A stretch of DNA of 64,000 bases, taken from assembly GCF_039555335.1 (NCBI RefSeq), contig NC_092642.1:18691208-18755207 (forward strand), in the 5' to 3' direction. Below, in pieces: positions 49,427 to 61,863 of this stretch (positions are counted from its first letter, which is position 1; each line of letters begins with the position of its first letter). Source of the stretch: Amphiura filiformis (taxonomy: Eukaryota; Echinodermata; Ophiuroidea; Amphilepidida; Amphiuridae). The position numbers and the translations under genes are program-made. The notes under the pieces were generated by a model. It was not told where the DNA came from. It made no database searches and saw only the letters and a program-made list of their open reading frames with translations.

Positions 49427-49762
49427 TTGAATAAGCCCAATCGCCATTATAACTTTCGGTTTTGAGAGCAGTTTTGGGACACTTTGACCTCTGACATATC
49501 GGAAAAATTGCTGCAATTATTATTAATTTATTTATTATTGTCATAATGTTATCATTAAATATATTTAAATAATCAATTTATTCAATAATAATGTTTTTTG
49601 GGTTTGTTTTCATTCTTGTAAAACATTTTAAATTATATTTTGTGCGCACAAAAACCAATTTGTCTGAATTTTCCCAATAGGTCAGAGGGCAAAGTGTCCC
49701 AAAACTGCAAAAACTGTCCCACAATGCATTGCAAACTTCCAATGCCGATTTGGCTTATTCAA
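49427..49762. mobile_element. MITE abutting the ARID3 exon 2 splice donor
   Basis: TTGAATAAGCCCAATCGCC at the left is mirrored by GGCGAT-like GATTTGGCTTATTCAA at the right. AGTTTTGGGACACTTTGACC pairs with the inverse near 49685. The left end lies 13 bp past the exon border. Confidence 0.7.
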
Positions 49763-50567
49763 CCAATCGATCCGTGGTTATTTTTAGGATTTGTCAAATT
49801 ATTTTGTCCAAAACTGTAGCCCTAACCCAAGAAATGTGCTGAATAATAATTTGACAAAACAACAACAACCAAATACTTGTACGTCCTTTTTCTCAATTCA
49901 TCATTTTCATGTTGATTATTCATGAAAATTCAAAAAAAAAGGTAAAAATATCAAAAATGGACCTGGTTTTAGTGGCAAAATCAGCCAGAAAGCTTTTTCT
50001 GTTAAAAATAACAAAATTAGGCCAAAAAGACAACAATTTCAGATAATACCCCAAATCATGAACTTTCTGTGAAATTTGTCTAAAATATAGTTGTAGAGGG
50101 GATATAAAGGTGTGCTTTTATTTGGCCAGAATGAAGATTTCTCTTGAAAAGGTCTGCATGGAAGAACAGCACTCCAAGAAAAATCTATTCCAAAACCACA
50201 TTATGCCAGAAATTCACAAATCTCATCAATCATCATGGCTTGTTGGCTACATTATAGGAAGCACCCACTCAAATTGTGAAACAACATAACATGGACCATA
50301 TTACTCTTAATAATACCTAATTACATTTATATTAAATTCTCTTTGTAAATTTAAAAGGATAGAAACGTGACTGATAGATCACCTGCAAATCTATTTTCAT
50401 GCACTGAATCATTTTGATTTGAAGATTTCATGTACATTGTGTGATTGTAAATAAGAAGTGAAGATAACAATTGATAAGAGGGAGCGGGGAAACTTCATTG
50501 TCATAATGCACATTGTGTAGCATAATAATAATGAACATGACATTGTGTAGCGTAACAATAATGTTCA

Positions 50568-51750
50568 TCAAAGTAAATTTAGGTAGACAAATCCAGTAAA
50601 TTACTCACGCCTTTAGCTTTCGCCATCTCGGATGATGGCTTTCTCAAAAGTGACTTGGTTCACTGCTTCTCCCTGGAAAGCGGCTGTAGCCTCATTCCCA
50701 GAGTGTGATGGTGCAAGCAGTGAGTCATATACGTGATCTAGAGTGTATGAGCCTATGTCCCGGTTCATGGTGGCGGCCCCCTTTCTCCTGATCCATATGG
50801 CCTCCCTGACTTTTCTTTTGAACTGATTTGCTTCCTTGTCAAGTATTGTAGCTCCCTCCCAATCTATAACATGGTTGTCGGCAGCGACGTGGTCCGTAAT
50901 TGCTGATTTGTTGAATTCTGTGGTAGATTCTTTCCGTCTTGCGCGGATGTACTTCTTGTTTTCCGCTTTCTCTGCATCTTTCTGGTGCTCTTTCAACCGT
51001 GTGCCAAACGCTCTCCCTGTTTCACCTATGTATGATTTTTTCACAACCCTTGCAGTCGATGTTATAGACCACCTCGCACATCTGGTTGGTTTCTCTCTTG
51101 TCTTTAGGGTGCACTAATAAGCTCTTAATTGTGTTATGAGGTTTCATGTCTGTTGCGATTTTGTGCTTCCAAAAGATGCGCTTGAGCTTCTCTGAGAGGC
51201 CTGCAACGTACGGTAAAACTACCATACCCTTTGACGGGTTATCATCGGTGCTCTTCTTTGAACTGTTACTCTTGCTCTTGCTTGTTGACATTTGCTGCTT
51301 AACACTGTCCATTGCCCACCTTGGATAGCCACAGTTTTGAAGTGCGGTTCTGATCTTCTGTTCTTCTTCCTTTTTATCTTCCTCCTCTGTCACTATGCTA
51401 TCCATTCTGTCAAACAGTGTACGAATGACCCCGAGTTTCTGATGTAGGGGATGTTGTGAGTCAAAGTTCAAATATTGATCCGTGTGGGTTTTCTTTCTGT
51501 ATATGAGAAGCTTTATGCTGCCATCTTGTTTACGGACCACTAATGTGTCAAGGAACGGTATGCTACAATCCTTCTCCTCCTCACGTATATGACTCACTGC
51601 TTGCACCATCACACTCTGGGAATGAGGCTACAGCCGCTTTTCGCGGGAAAAGCAGTGAACCAAGTCACTTTTGACAAAGCCATCATCCGAGATGGCGAAA
51701 GCTAAAGGCGTGAGTAATTTACTGGATTTGTCTACCTAAATTTACTTTGA
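50568..51750 (-). pseudogene. 5'-truncated Penelope-like element with GIY-YIG, inverted ends
   Basis: Minus-strand frame 51612-51022 has IPFLDTLVVRKQDGSIKLLI and YRKKTHTDQYLNFDSQHPLH, the region after RT in Penelope-like elements. It then runs to VYNIDCKGCEK, where the frame breaks at an A-run near 51041. Frame 51044-50613 continues with SYIGETGRAFGTRLKEHQKD (GIY-YIG endonuclease), a SAITDHVAADNHVIDWEGA block and NRDIG. The RT catalytic core is missing. 168-bp inverse copies lie at both ends (50568-50735 and 51582-51750), as seen for the terminal repeats of this retroelement class. Confidence 0.87.
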
Positions 51751-52564
51751 TAACCAAACCAATCCTACAGATGAAACTGTTCAGTGAAATAATGTTCATA
51801 AATCTGAAAACAACTCTGAAACCATACAATCAAGTTTAATGGGATTTCAGCAGAGAATTAGGCAAAACACAAAAAGGGAAATTGACACCAAGCCTATACT
51901 TGATAAATGACTCGTTTAAAAAAACTTGATTTGCAATCTATTTTTGGAGGCGATTGCGAATAGGGTGCAACTCTACTAGTCTTATTACAAGACTGCCCTA
52001 CCCCAACCCTAACCCTAAACTCTGTAAACGAGGACTGGACTCAAGTCTAGCAAGTTGCACCCTATTCGGTAATTGTACCCTATTTTCTTCCAGCAGTAGA
52101 AAATCTGAAGCAACTCACTCCATTAGATTTTTAGAGAATAAACAATAGGCGCTGGCATCCACAATGATCAAGATTGGACCTACCTGTTGTCTTTCACATG
52201 GTAGAGGATAGTAATATCATTTTCGTAACTAAAAGCTACTAAACCCTGTTTTATTTAGCAAATGAAAACGCCACTCTTTCTGAAACTTGTTTACTGTTTT
52301 AGTTGCGCGTACTGTGATCTCGTTAACTAAATTATCATGGAACATGCTGCTACATACTCGCACTTCGGCAAGCATCTTCCGTGATGTCTACTGTGTGATC
52401 ATAGAAGGTAAGCAGAAACCAATGAAATTCAGCGCTAACAAGCTAAGCCACAGCCACTGACTAAGAAAAATTGATCACTGAAGGCAATCTTTTACAGCTT
52501 GAAATGCCCTTTTTGCCCTCTTTTTGGCGCCCTCTACGGAGGCGCCAAAATATAGGCATGACTT

Positions 52565-53925
52565 TGTGATTCTTTGTGAAAAGCTTCTAATTTCACTCTT
52601 GCTAGATTGACTTCATAATTGTTTTGCTAAAATTATGCCCAGCTCAGAAATAAAACCACAATTTGCTTGGATTTTATTTTATTATTGTTTTCTGATATGC
52701 ACAGGATAAAATGGTGGCGTATATTCTTTGTTTAAAATACAAAATTAGGATTTATAAAACACCAAATAAATCCTGACCTTTGTATGGGTTCAACCAGTTT
52801 ACCGTGTGCCTTAGAAACCCGATAGACGGTGACATTTGACCATACACTAGGATCCACAACATGCTCATCTATCATGGGAACAATTCTTAAGCCCTAATAC
52901 ATTTGTAGGCCTACTTTCATCCTTTGAAAATTTGGGTACACAAACTCATACTCTACAACTTGAGGTCAAATTTTGCACTATGATTATGTAATTGAGGTTA
53001 TTGGACTATGCCATTGGGATGAGACTATTGTGGTCCATAGTGATAAAATCAATTAACGAGGACTCTACTGATGGCTTTTGTTTGCTAATTACCATAGAAT
53101 CTATATAGCGGTTATTGCCAAAGTTGCAATATGGTGGCACAATGGGGCGGAAAACTGTATGCAAACAACACGGCATATTAATTATACATGTTCTACATTG
53201 TTGTATTTTAAAACACTGAAGACCAAAATTGACGTTATTGCCATGATTGGATCATGGAGGTAGTACGCCTACTACAACTCTGGCGGAAATTCGTTCCCAC
53301 ACCAGGGCCACACCAGCACGTTCTGGTGTTAAAAGCACGTCGAAGCTAAATATGGGATAGTTCCGTACTATTTTGTATAATAGTTGCAAATGCACATTCA
53401 GATTACACTTGTCCCCTTCCCCCCCCCCCATTTTCCAATGTTGGGAGACTGTAATGTAGAAATGATGACGATTTTGTCCAAATCAAACTGTAGACAGAAA
53501 AGGCAAACAGACAGAAATTTAGAGTTTTAAATTAGAGAGTTGACAGGAAGTTGTAAGAGTTAAATTGTTATGGATATGATTGGTGTAAGAACGAAAAAGT
53601 TGAATGTCAGATCAAAGTCATCCGAGGTGAATTAACTAATGTCAATCACAAATTGTTACAGGTCATTTGAGGTGGACTAAGTTTATATTTGGATTGTCAG
53701 AACACCTTCCCCAATCAGACACATTTCTCTTGTTTGGCTTGACTTTGCAAAGAGCGTCTAATTTCGGTCTTGCTAGATTTACTTCGCAACTGTTTTGCTT
53801 AAAAGTATGCCCAGCTTAGAAATAAAACCACAATTTGCTTGGATTTGATTTGATTATTGTTTTCTGATATGTTCGGGATAAAATGTTGTGCGTATATTCT
53901 TTGTTTAAAATACAAAATTAATGGC
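52565..53925. repeat. Pair of direct repeats ~190 bp, 1.17 kb apart
   Basis: Blocks at about 52565-52755 and 53735-53925 share AAATAAAACCACAATTTGCT, TTATTGTTTTCTGATATG and GCGTATATTCTTTGTTTAAA in the same order. Diverged, non-coding. Confidence 0.7.
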
Positions 53926-54231
53926 CTTCTTTCTATGCTAATATTACATTATTGTTTTAAAGAGAAAAAAAAAGTATCCAAACAGTTGGGTGCCCATTCC
54001 TTTTTTAAAGGAATTTTTATTTAGGGAGTGTGAGGCTATAAATGCATGATCAGATGATAGGACACATATGAAATAGATAATTTCATGGTTTAGTTAATTT
54101 CATTGGGTTACTTTTTCTTACATCCCATTCCTAACAAACAAAATATATATATCAATGTCATATGTCCAAGTCCGATTTGGGTCATTGATTTCATATAATA
54201 CCTGATAGCTTAATATGAAGCCATATTTAGA

Positions 54232-54399
54232 CAGTGGCGTCGCCTTTATTGAAAGTGGGGGCAGGTTGTTCAGTTCCCGAATGGAGTCTGATTAGGAGTG
54301 TGAGGGGGCAAATTTTGATGTTTTCCCCCGAATCCCCCGAATGACCAACAAAAGTGGGGGGAATTGCCCCTGCCCCCACCCCCATTGCACACGCCACTG
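54232..54399. mobile_element. hAT-like MITE (CAGTGGCG ends)
   Basis: CAGTGGCGTCGCC at the left and GCACACGCCACTG at the right. ATTTAGA immediately flanks both sides, 7 bp of a probable 8-bp duplication. Confidence 0.7.
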
Positions 54400-54744
54400 A
54401 TTTAGATACAAGTCCTTAGTAATAAACCATAGAAAAAGTTTGTCTGACATCAAACTTTTTTTAAACTTTTAAAGGTATATATTTTAGATTAGTGATACAA
54501 GCAGGGATATGTAATATAGACCTACAGCTTTGTTCCTCTTTGGCAAATTGAAATTCTGAAAATAGTCAGACTGTTCAATTTGTTTTCATCATTATAAAAA
54601 ATTAATGGTGCCAATAAGCTCCAATATGACATCAGTATGAAGCTGAAACGGTGAAACCAAATGAGCATTTACTGAAAGAAAATTACTGTGTGCTTCGAGT
54701 GGGTAAATGGGTGTCTGATGGGTTTTTGTACAGAGAGTCATTAA

Positions 54745-54903
54745 CAGTGGCGGCGCTTCGGGGGATATATTTTCTTTCCCCCAGTTTTTCCCCAGAGACA
54801 AAACCCAAAAATTATGTAAATTTCCACATTTTGCAGCAATTTTGAGCAAATTTTGTTGATTTTGCCCCCCCACCCCCGAAAAAAATTCCTGGTGCCGCCA
54901 CTG
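54745..54903. mobile_element. hAT-like MITE, perfect 8-bp TSD
   Basis: CAGTGGCGGCGC and GGTGCCGCCACTG ends. GTCATTAA is duplicated at 54737-54744 and 54904-54911. 159 bp. Confidence 0.85.
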
Positions 54904-55113
54904 GTCATTAAGCATTGAATGGCAAAGAACTATTCCATTTTGGCAGACACCCAATCTTATATAGCATCTCTGAATAATCTTTAGAATAGATGCCTGCCTA
55001 CTCCTGAACAGAGTAAAAAGTGTAAATAGTAACTTTCCTTCAAAGGTTAACTTTCAAATCACGAGGTTAGGGTTGAGATTAGCATGATTAGGACTGGATG
55101 TGGAAAGGTTAAA

Positions 55114-55278
55114 CAGTAGCATATAGCCAGAATTTTAGTGTGAGGGGGCAAATTTGTGTCCCCATTTCATGCATTTGTCCCAATTTTGGTACACTTTACT
55201 CTTTGCCGTCCTCATTTATCCCTGAAATTTTCTGTAGGGAGAAGTTCCCCCTCGGGCCTCCCCCTGGCCACGCCCCTG
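55114..55278. mobile_element. Older hAT-like MITE
   Basis: CAGTAGCATATAGCCAG at the left, CTGGCCACGCCCCTG at the right. The flanks share only GGTTA, so the duplication has decayed. Confidence 0.45.
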
Positions 55279-57079
55279 CGGGTTAGTCAAAGAATAATCT
55301 GTCTTTGATTTGTGCAGACTGAGTTACATATGTCACTTTAAATGGCAAGTCTGATCACAAGAAATGAAAATAAAATTCAATCAGCAAAGTTATTAGCATA
55401 CATTTCATAACATCCATACCCAGAAGGTAGTTCATTCTCTTAATGTCTATTTGTACAATGAATCACAATCATGAGCAACAAGTAATAGCACTTTTCCATT
55501 CTATGTTTGTTTGTCTTCCAACACTCATTGAGGCACCATTTTAATCCTCCCTCTTACCAACCCCATTCTGATGATTTTATTCAAATGCAATTTGGTGGAA
55601 ATAAGAGGTTGTAGCATTCAGTATTAGCAAATCTTGAAACATCATTCATGGGACACAACTTTAATTATAGCAATGAAACAAAGAAATATATCTTGACAAG
55701 CTTGTATTGTATGTAACAAAGTTACCACAAGTGTTGTTTGCTCACAGGTTGTCACAAAGTAGCAGGCTCTTTTGTAAATATTAATTTCCTTTAAATGGAT
55801 GATCAAATTGGACAGTAAATAAATCAAGAGAGATACAATGTAAATGCCCATAGGGCTGGGTTGGAAGGTTGGAAGTTCTCTGAAAGACTTTTCCTACTCA
55901 TGGTTAAAGTGATTTCGAAAAAAAAAATCATGCTCAGAGGCATGAGCCATTTTTTCCTTGGCAATTTAGGCCAAACTCCAAATGTACAACTTCAGTTGAA
56001 GTCTGCTATGGCCTACACCATAGCTACACCAATTTTCCAAGAAATTTGAATACTAAAATGCCCAAATTAACAAAGTTTTTACACCTTCACCTTTGACATC
56101 TTGCTGACTTTGGTGACAAAATTTCATGGGTCTACAGAGTTAACCAGTGGCGCACCGTGGCCGCTACTAGGGTAGGAGCAAAAACATTTTCGCCAATTAT
56201 TTTTAAGTACAAGTGTTACACCCCCTCATTACCCCCACCACCTCGAGCTGTTGACGACGGTCAAAAAGGTATAGTTTCATTAGTTTTCCATCATTTTTTG
56301 CCCTTTTTCCTTCATAATTCATCTTACCGCCCCTTCAGTCCTGCCCTTTTTTCTTTGATTATTCTTCTTGCTGCCCCTTTATCTTCCACCGCCCCTCCTT
56401 TTTTGCCATCCCCTGCTTTTACCCCAGGGCTCATGCTTCCCAAAGCCACCCCCAAAAACAACTATGCATGTTAACATACATATAAATCGGTGGGCCGGAC
56501 AGAAATCTGCTGTGATTTTCACAGGCTTGAGGCCCGCCTTATTTCAAACGCTGTGCACCACCATGCCTACCTGGCTCTGTACAACTTTTACACTCTTTCA
56601 CAACTTTCTTGACCTTGATTGTAGCTTCCTTTATGATATATCCAATGACCTAGATAGGTTAAACAAATTCCTATACACCAGAATTATATTCCAATTAATG
56701 TTATCCTCAAAATTTTAGATCACAAAGATTTGAGATTGCCTTTTATTGTGTAAAGTTACTAATACTGATCTTCCTGCCTTTAACTCAGTGCTCACTTGAT
56801 TTCCTGGCTATTACAGCCTTGTATTTTACTTTCCTTTGAAATCAGTTAATTACAAGCAATTTGGGCATCTCCTTTTGTTGTCGATTCTGTTAATTGGTGT
56901 CGGCCATTTTGTTATTGTCTTTGATGAAGCAATTAATTGTGGGCATTATAATCTACCATATTCTCATTTTCACCACCCCTTGCCTACAAACGCTGATCAA
57001 GTACTTCAATCAAGGACAATGATGTTATATACTATGTAGCCGATTTAGGCATAATTTACATACATGAAGATTAAGTTAA

Positions 57080-59460
57080 TTAGGGGATACCACCTTAGTT
57101 AATAACCTAAGACCTATTCTTAGTCCTAAACTCAAAATGGATCCCTTCAATATGGGGGAAGGGGCAAGACCCCCCAAACCACAGACCTATTATGATGAAT
57201 GTAAGATACTACCTAATCTATAACCCTGTATGGAAATGGACCTCACACATTTAGAAAAGGCAAATAATATACCTCAATTCTTTGTGAATTTGATGAATAA
57301 AAAACCAAAAGCACTCTTACACACAAAAAGGCTTGTAAGTTGTACCTTTGTTGTTGAACTCAAATGTACCAAGAATGTCAGAAAAACAAGTTAATGTATT
57401 GTGGCCTATAATTACACAAGCTTATAACGCCGATGTTTTCTTCTACTTTTGTAATCTTCAAAGAGCAAAATTCTCTTTGCTGATGGTTTGCATTCTTACT
57501 TCATTTTGTATTAATCAAAGAAACTCCAAAGCAGTGAAGTAGAAATGCAAATAAAATGTAACCAAATTAGAAGTGTTAAGTATATCACATAGGGCACTTT
57601 TTGTTCTTTGAATTCCAGTTTGGTGTTGACATAATATCTCAGAAGACCCTTTAGTTAAGCTTACTTCACAAACACCAGTTTGCTATGGCATCAAATCACA
57701 ACCCTAAGCAAATAATATTAGTAAAAGTCTCCTGTCAAGAGAGGAATTCAAAGTAATATCCTTCTTGTTCAAATGAAGCAGATTTTTGTTCTGGTATTAT
57801 TGGAAAGTGTGAATATTCAATGAGCTGTTGTTACACAACAGCTTAAGTGAACACAGGCAAATGTGTTGACTTTAATAAAATCCTCAAAATTCAGTAAGCT
57901 TATTGCACAAATTCTTTTGCTGAAAATAAACCCCATTTTATACTTCTACTCCTTTACCCAGTGTTTACTGTATTTACTATTTATTATACTTCTAAGCTGT
58001 TTTTCATGACATCCAATGAAAAATGTCAAAAAACAACTTAGGTGGCACAATTTGATAAAAGGGTCTAACTTTCATTAGACCTCAAGTATTTGGTGCATCC
58101 ATTGGCAATGTTTGACTATTTCTGTTTAAAAACACACTTGAATCTCCCTGGGACCCCAGGCCTGGGACTACAAATTCTGAAATTCTCATCAGAAGTGTTG
58201 GGGGCACTTTCAATGGGATATGTAAATGAGCCCCATCCTTCCATCAATGTTAATCAGGCTAAAAAAAAAATTAGGGGATACCACCTTAGTTAATAACCTA
58301 AGACCTATTCTTAGTCCTAAACTCAAAATGGATCCCTTCAATATGGGGGAAGGGGCAAGACCCCCCAAACCACAGACCTATTATGATGAATGTAAGATAC
58401 TACCTAATCTATAACCCTGTATGGAAATGGACCTCACACATTTAGAAAAGGCAAATAATATACCTCAATTCTTTGTGAATTTGATGAATAAAAAACCAAA
58501 AGCACTCTTACACACAAAGGCTTGTAAGTTGTACCTTTGTTGTTGAACTCAAATGTACCAAGAATGTCAGAAAAACAAGTTAATGTATTGTGGCCTATAA
58601 TTACACAAGCTTATAACGCAGATGTTTTCTTCTACTTTTGTAATCTTCAAAGAGCAAAATTCTCTTTGCTGATGGTTTGCATTCTTACTTCATTTTGTAT
58701 TAATCAAAGAAACTCCAAAGCAGTGAAGTAGAAATGCAAATAAAATGTAACCAAATTAGAAGTGTTAAGTATATCACATAGGGCACTTTTTGTTCTTTGA
58801 ATTCCAGTTTGGTGTTGACATAATATCTCAGAGAAGACCCTTTAGTTAAGCTTACTTCACAAACACCAGTTTGCTATGGCATCAAATCACAACCCTAAGC
58901 AAATAATATTAGTAAAAGTCTCCTGTCAAGAGAGGAATTCAAAGTAATATCCTTCTTGTTCAAATGAAGCAGATTTTTGTTCTGGTATTATTGGAAAGTG
59001 TGAATATTCAATGAGCTGTTGTTACACAACAGCTTAAGTGAACACAGGCAAATGTGTTGACTTTAATAAAATCCTCAAAATTCAGTAAGCTTATTGCACA
59101 AATTCTTTTGCTGAAAATAAACCCCATTTTATACTTCTACTCCTTTACCCAGTGTTTACTGTATTTACTATTTATACTTCTAAGCTGTTTTTCATGACAT
59201 CCAATGAAAAATGTCAAAAAACAACTTAGGTGGCACAATTTGATAAAAGGGTCTAACTTTCATTAGACCTCAAGTATTTGGTGCATCCATTGGCAATGTT
59301 TGACTATTTCTGTTTAAAAACACACTTGAATCTCCCTGGGACCCCAGGCCTGGGACTACAAATTCTGAAATTCTAATTAAGAAGTGTCGGGGGCACTTTC
59401 AATGGGATATGTAAATGAGCCCCATCCTTCCATCAATGTTAATCAGGCTAAAAAAAAAAA
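57080..59460. repeat. Near-identical 1.19-kb tandem duplication
   Basis: Copy 1 is 57080-58270 and copy 2 is 58271-59460. Both begin TTAGGGGATACCACC and end GTTAATCAGGCT plus poly-A, and differ by only a few small indels and substitutions. A 64-residue frame is preserved identically in both (57348 and 58537), but it resembles no known protein. Confidence 0.9.
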
Positions 59461-59529
59461 TTGTTTGTTTGTCCTCCACAACCATTTGAAAATTGGTGCG
59501 GTAGGCGGATTTTTTTTTTTTTTTTTTTT

Positions 59530-59775
59530 TTTTTGCAAATCGGCAATGGTAGCCACTGTTTCAGTAGGAGAAACAGTACTCCACGGTCCATTTCTTTTCT
59601 CCCCCACCGCTATCTCCAGGCCGGTAAATTGATCATCAGCAGTAGCCGGAACATCTGACATTACATTATTAAATAATTCCCGTAAATTTAGGGATATAGG
59701 GGCACTTACAAGGCGATCTACAATCACTTTCCTTTCACAAGCAAAACACATACGCAAACTGCGTGAGGTCGCCAT
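59530..59775 (-). CDS. Hypothetical ORF or first exon (low confidence)
   Basis: ATGGCGACC start at 59775, then an even, protein-like sequence with a CFAC pair (MCFACERK), LNLRELFNNVMSDV and GLEIAVGEK, and then a poly-A run (about 28 A) right after IADLQ. A good donor GTAAGT lies in it (plus about 59705), which would end the exon after VDRL. I do not recognise the family; retrocopy, first exon of an unknown gene, or chance are all open. Confidence 0.3.
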
Positions 59776-61510
59776 GTTTGGACTGCATCACTTGAACGTT
59801 GTTATGCAGACAATATAAATCACCACGCGTGAAAATATTTAAAAATCAAAAACTATTACATATATCATTCAAATATGTATTTCAAATGTATGAAAAATAT
59901 TTTAATACAATGTATTTAGTACATTTTTGTAACTTGTGAGAAAAATCGGTATATTTACACATTTTCACCCTGCGTTTTTGTCCACAAACAACGCTAGATA
60001 TACGATATAAATTCAGGTCTTTTAATAGTACGATCGCCGAGGACAAAGTTCACAACGAAATATAGATTTGTATAGTGAGTTTGGACATGCGACCACACGT
60101 ATGATATGGTCTGCGTAAAATGCCTAAATCAAGGCGTAAAAGTCGTAGAAAGGTAGAAAATCCAACAAAATCGATGTTTTTAACTTACAGTTTTGGGGAA
60201 AATGTTAAAAAAAAAAAAATAGAAAAAAAAAAAAGTTGTAGGCGCGGGCGTAAAAATAGGTCTTGGGCGGTCGAGGACAAACAAACAATTTTTTTTTTTT
60301 TTTCTTTATGTAATGTTGCTCATGCATGCTTAGCAGTATCTAATATATTAAAAGCTACCGTATTAAACATTGATTGGTGGGGAAGTTAGGGAATGGTTTA
60401 GGCATTTCAGCGCTTTTTAAATAATGGAAATAATGCCATATTATAGTATTTTCCATAGGTGTCCCAACAACTTTTTGCGAGGATTGTAGGTTCAAGCAAG
60501 ATTTAGGCAATTGAAAGAAGGAAAAAGCAAACAGTTGTGAGCTAGAAGATAATAAATAAAGAAATGAACCTCCCCCCTTCCATCTCCCATCAAATCACTA
60601 ATAGTCTCATAAAAAATGTGATAAAATGATTTGGATTTCACAGATTTACACATCTGAAACCATATAGTTTACAATTTGTCTTGATGTTTTTCTAATGAGT
60701 CATATTTCGGTATACTGATGCTTGATAACAGACATTGACATTTAATTAATGATTTAATTAATTAATTATGATGTTAATTGATTCATAATAGAAGATCTAA
60801 TAAGAGAGCCAACTTTCATGGAGCCTACATCATGTACATACTAGTATATTGTAGGCCTACACAGTCATTAAGAAAAATGTCATACAAGAGGGGAAATACT
60901 TTTAATTGATTAATTAATAATTTAATTAATTGAATTATCAATTTAATTATTCAATTAATTAAATTTTAATTTGAAAACAGTCTCCATAAGTGCAGATTTA
61001 CTTTGAGATGAAAGTTTCGATTTGAAAAAGAAAACCAGCTGTACAACAAATAGTTTTGGCATGCGCTATATTAAGATATATGCATAATATTTTAATTATT
61101 TCAATCTGCAATATAGAAAAAAAATGCAATATTTTTATATTTCAACGTATTCCAGTAATACTCGCATGAATTAGATTAACTTTTGTAATTGAAGTTAAAG
61201 TATGCTGGTAAATGTTCAAATTGATTTCAATGATTGCTGGTAGTGGTACAGTTGGCATAATTATTGTTCCTAAGATATACATTTGCATGTGCATTTATAG
61301 ATAATCAGCATACTGGAAAGCAAAAGTTATTTCATATAAAAAGCAGGTACTGGTAATGGTAAGTCCAGTGGAAGCACCAGGATTTTATTTTTGAGAGGGG
61401 AAGCTGAAAATGTGCATAAAATTAGGCTGTTTTTGCTCCAAATAATGGCATTTAAAGAGAATTTTTGATATGGCATAATCCCCCCATTGTACTGAGTACA
61501 TGTATGTCCT

Positions 61511-61744
61511 ACTCTCTAAATGTACATTGAGTGGAAAGAGTGAAAAAAAAAGAGTGACATTTTTTAATGGAAAAATTCACTCTAAAATGATTGAAAAAAG
61601 TAGTCTGTATACTCTCAAAAGAGTGAATGTTGCCCAAAGAAAATGTACTTTCTTTCATTTTAGAGTGTTTTCCACTCAAAAATGGGTTGTCCTTCGTTTA
61701 ACTCCTTGAGAGAGTGGAAATTCACTCTTTTACATTTAGAGAGT
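61511..61744. mobile_element. MITE with ACTCTCTAAATG ends, copy 2
   Basis: Same family as 47383-47642 in opposite orientation: ACTCTCTAAATGTAC at the left, TACATTTAGAGAGT at the right. Confidence 0.7.
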
Positions 61745-61780
61745 AAGTTCCTAAGTTGAAGTTATCATTAGTTACTTTTA

Positions 61781-61863
61781 ATAAAACTGTAACTCAATAA
61801 AATACTGTAACTCAACACTGTATACATGTATTAAAATATACAGTGTTGAGTTATAGTTTTATT
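61781..61863. repeat. Palindrome
   Basis: AATACTGTAACTCAACACTG and CAGTGTTGAGTTATAGTTTT pair around an AT-rich loop. Confidence 0.65.

Noticed and set aside
57348..58731. Duplicated 64-residue ORF as a tandem gene pair
   Set aside because: Identity reflects the recent DNA duplication; no domain, splice context or start context.
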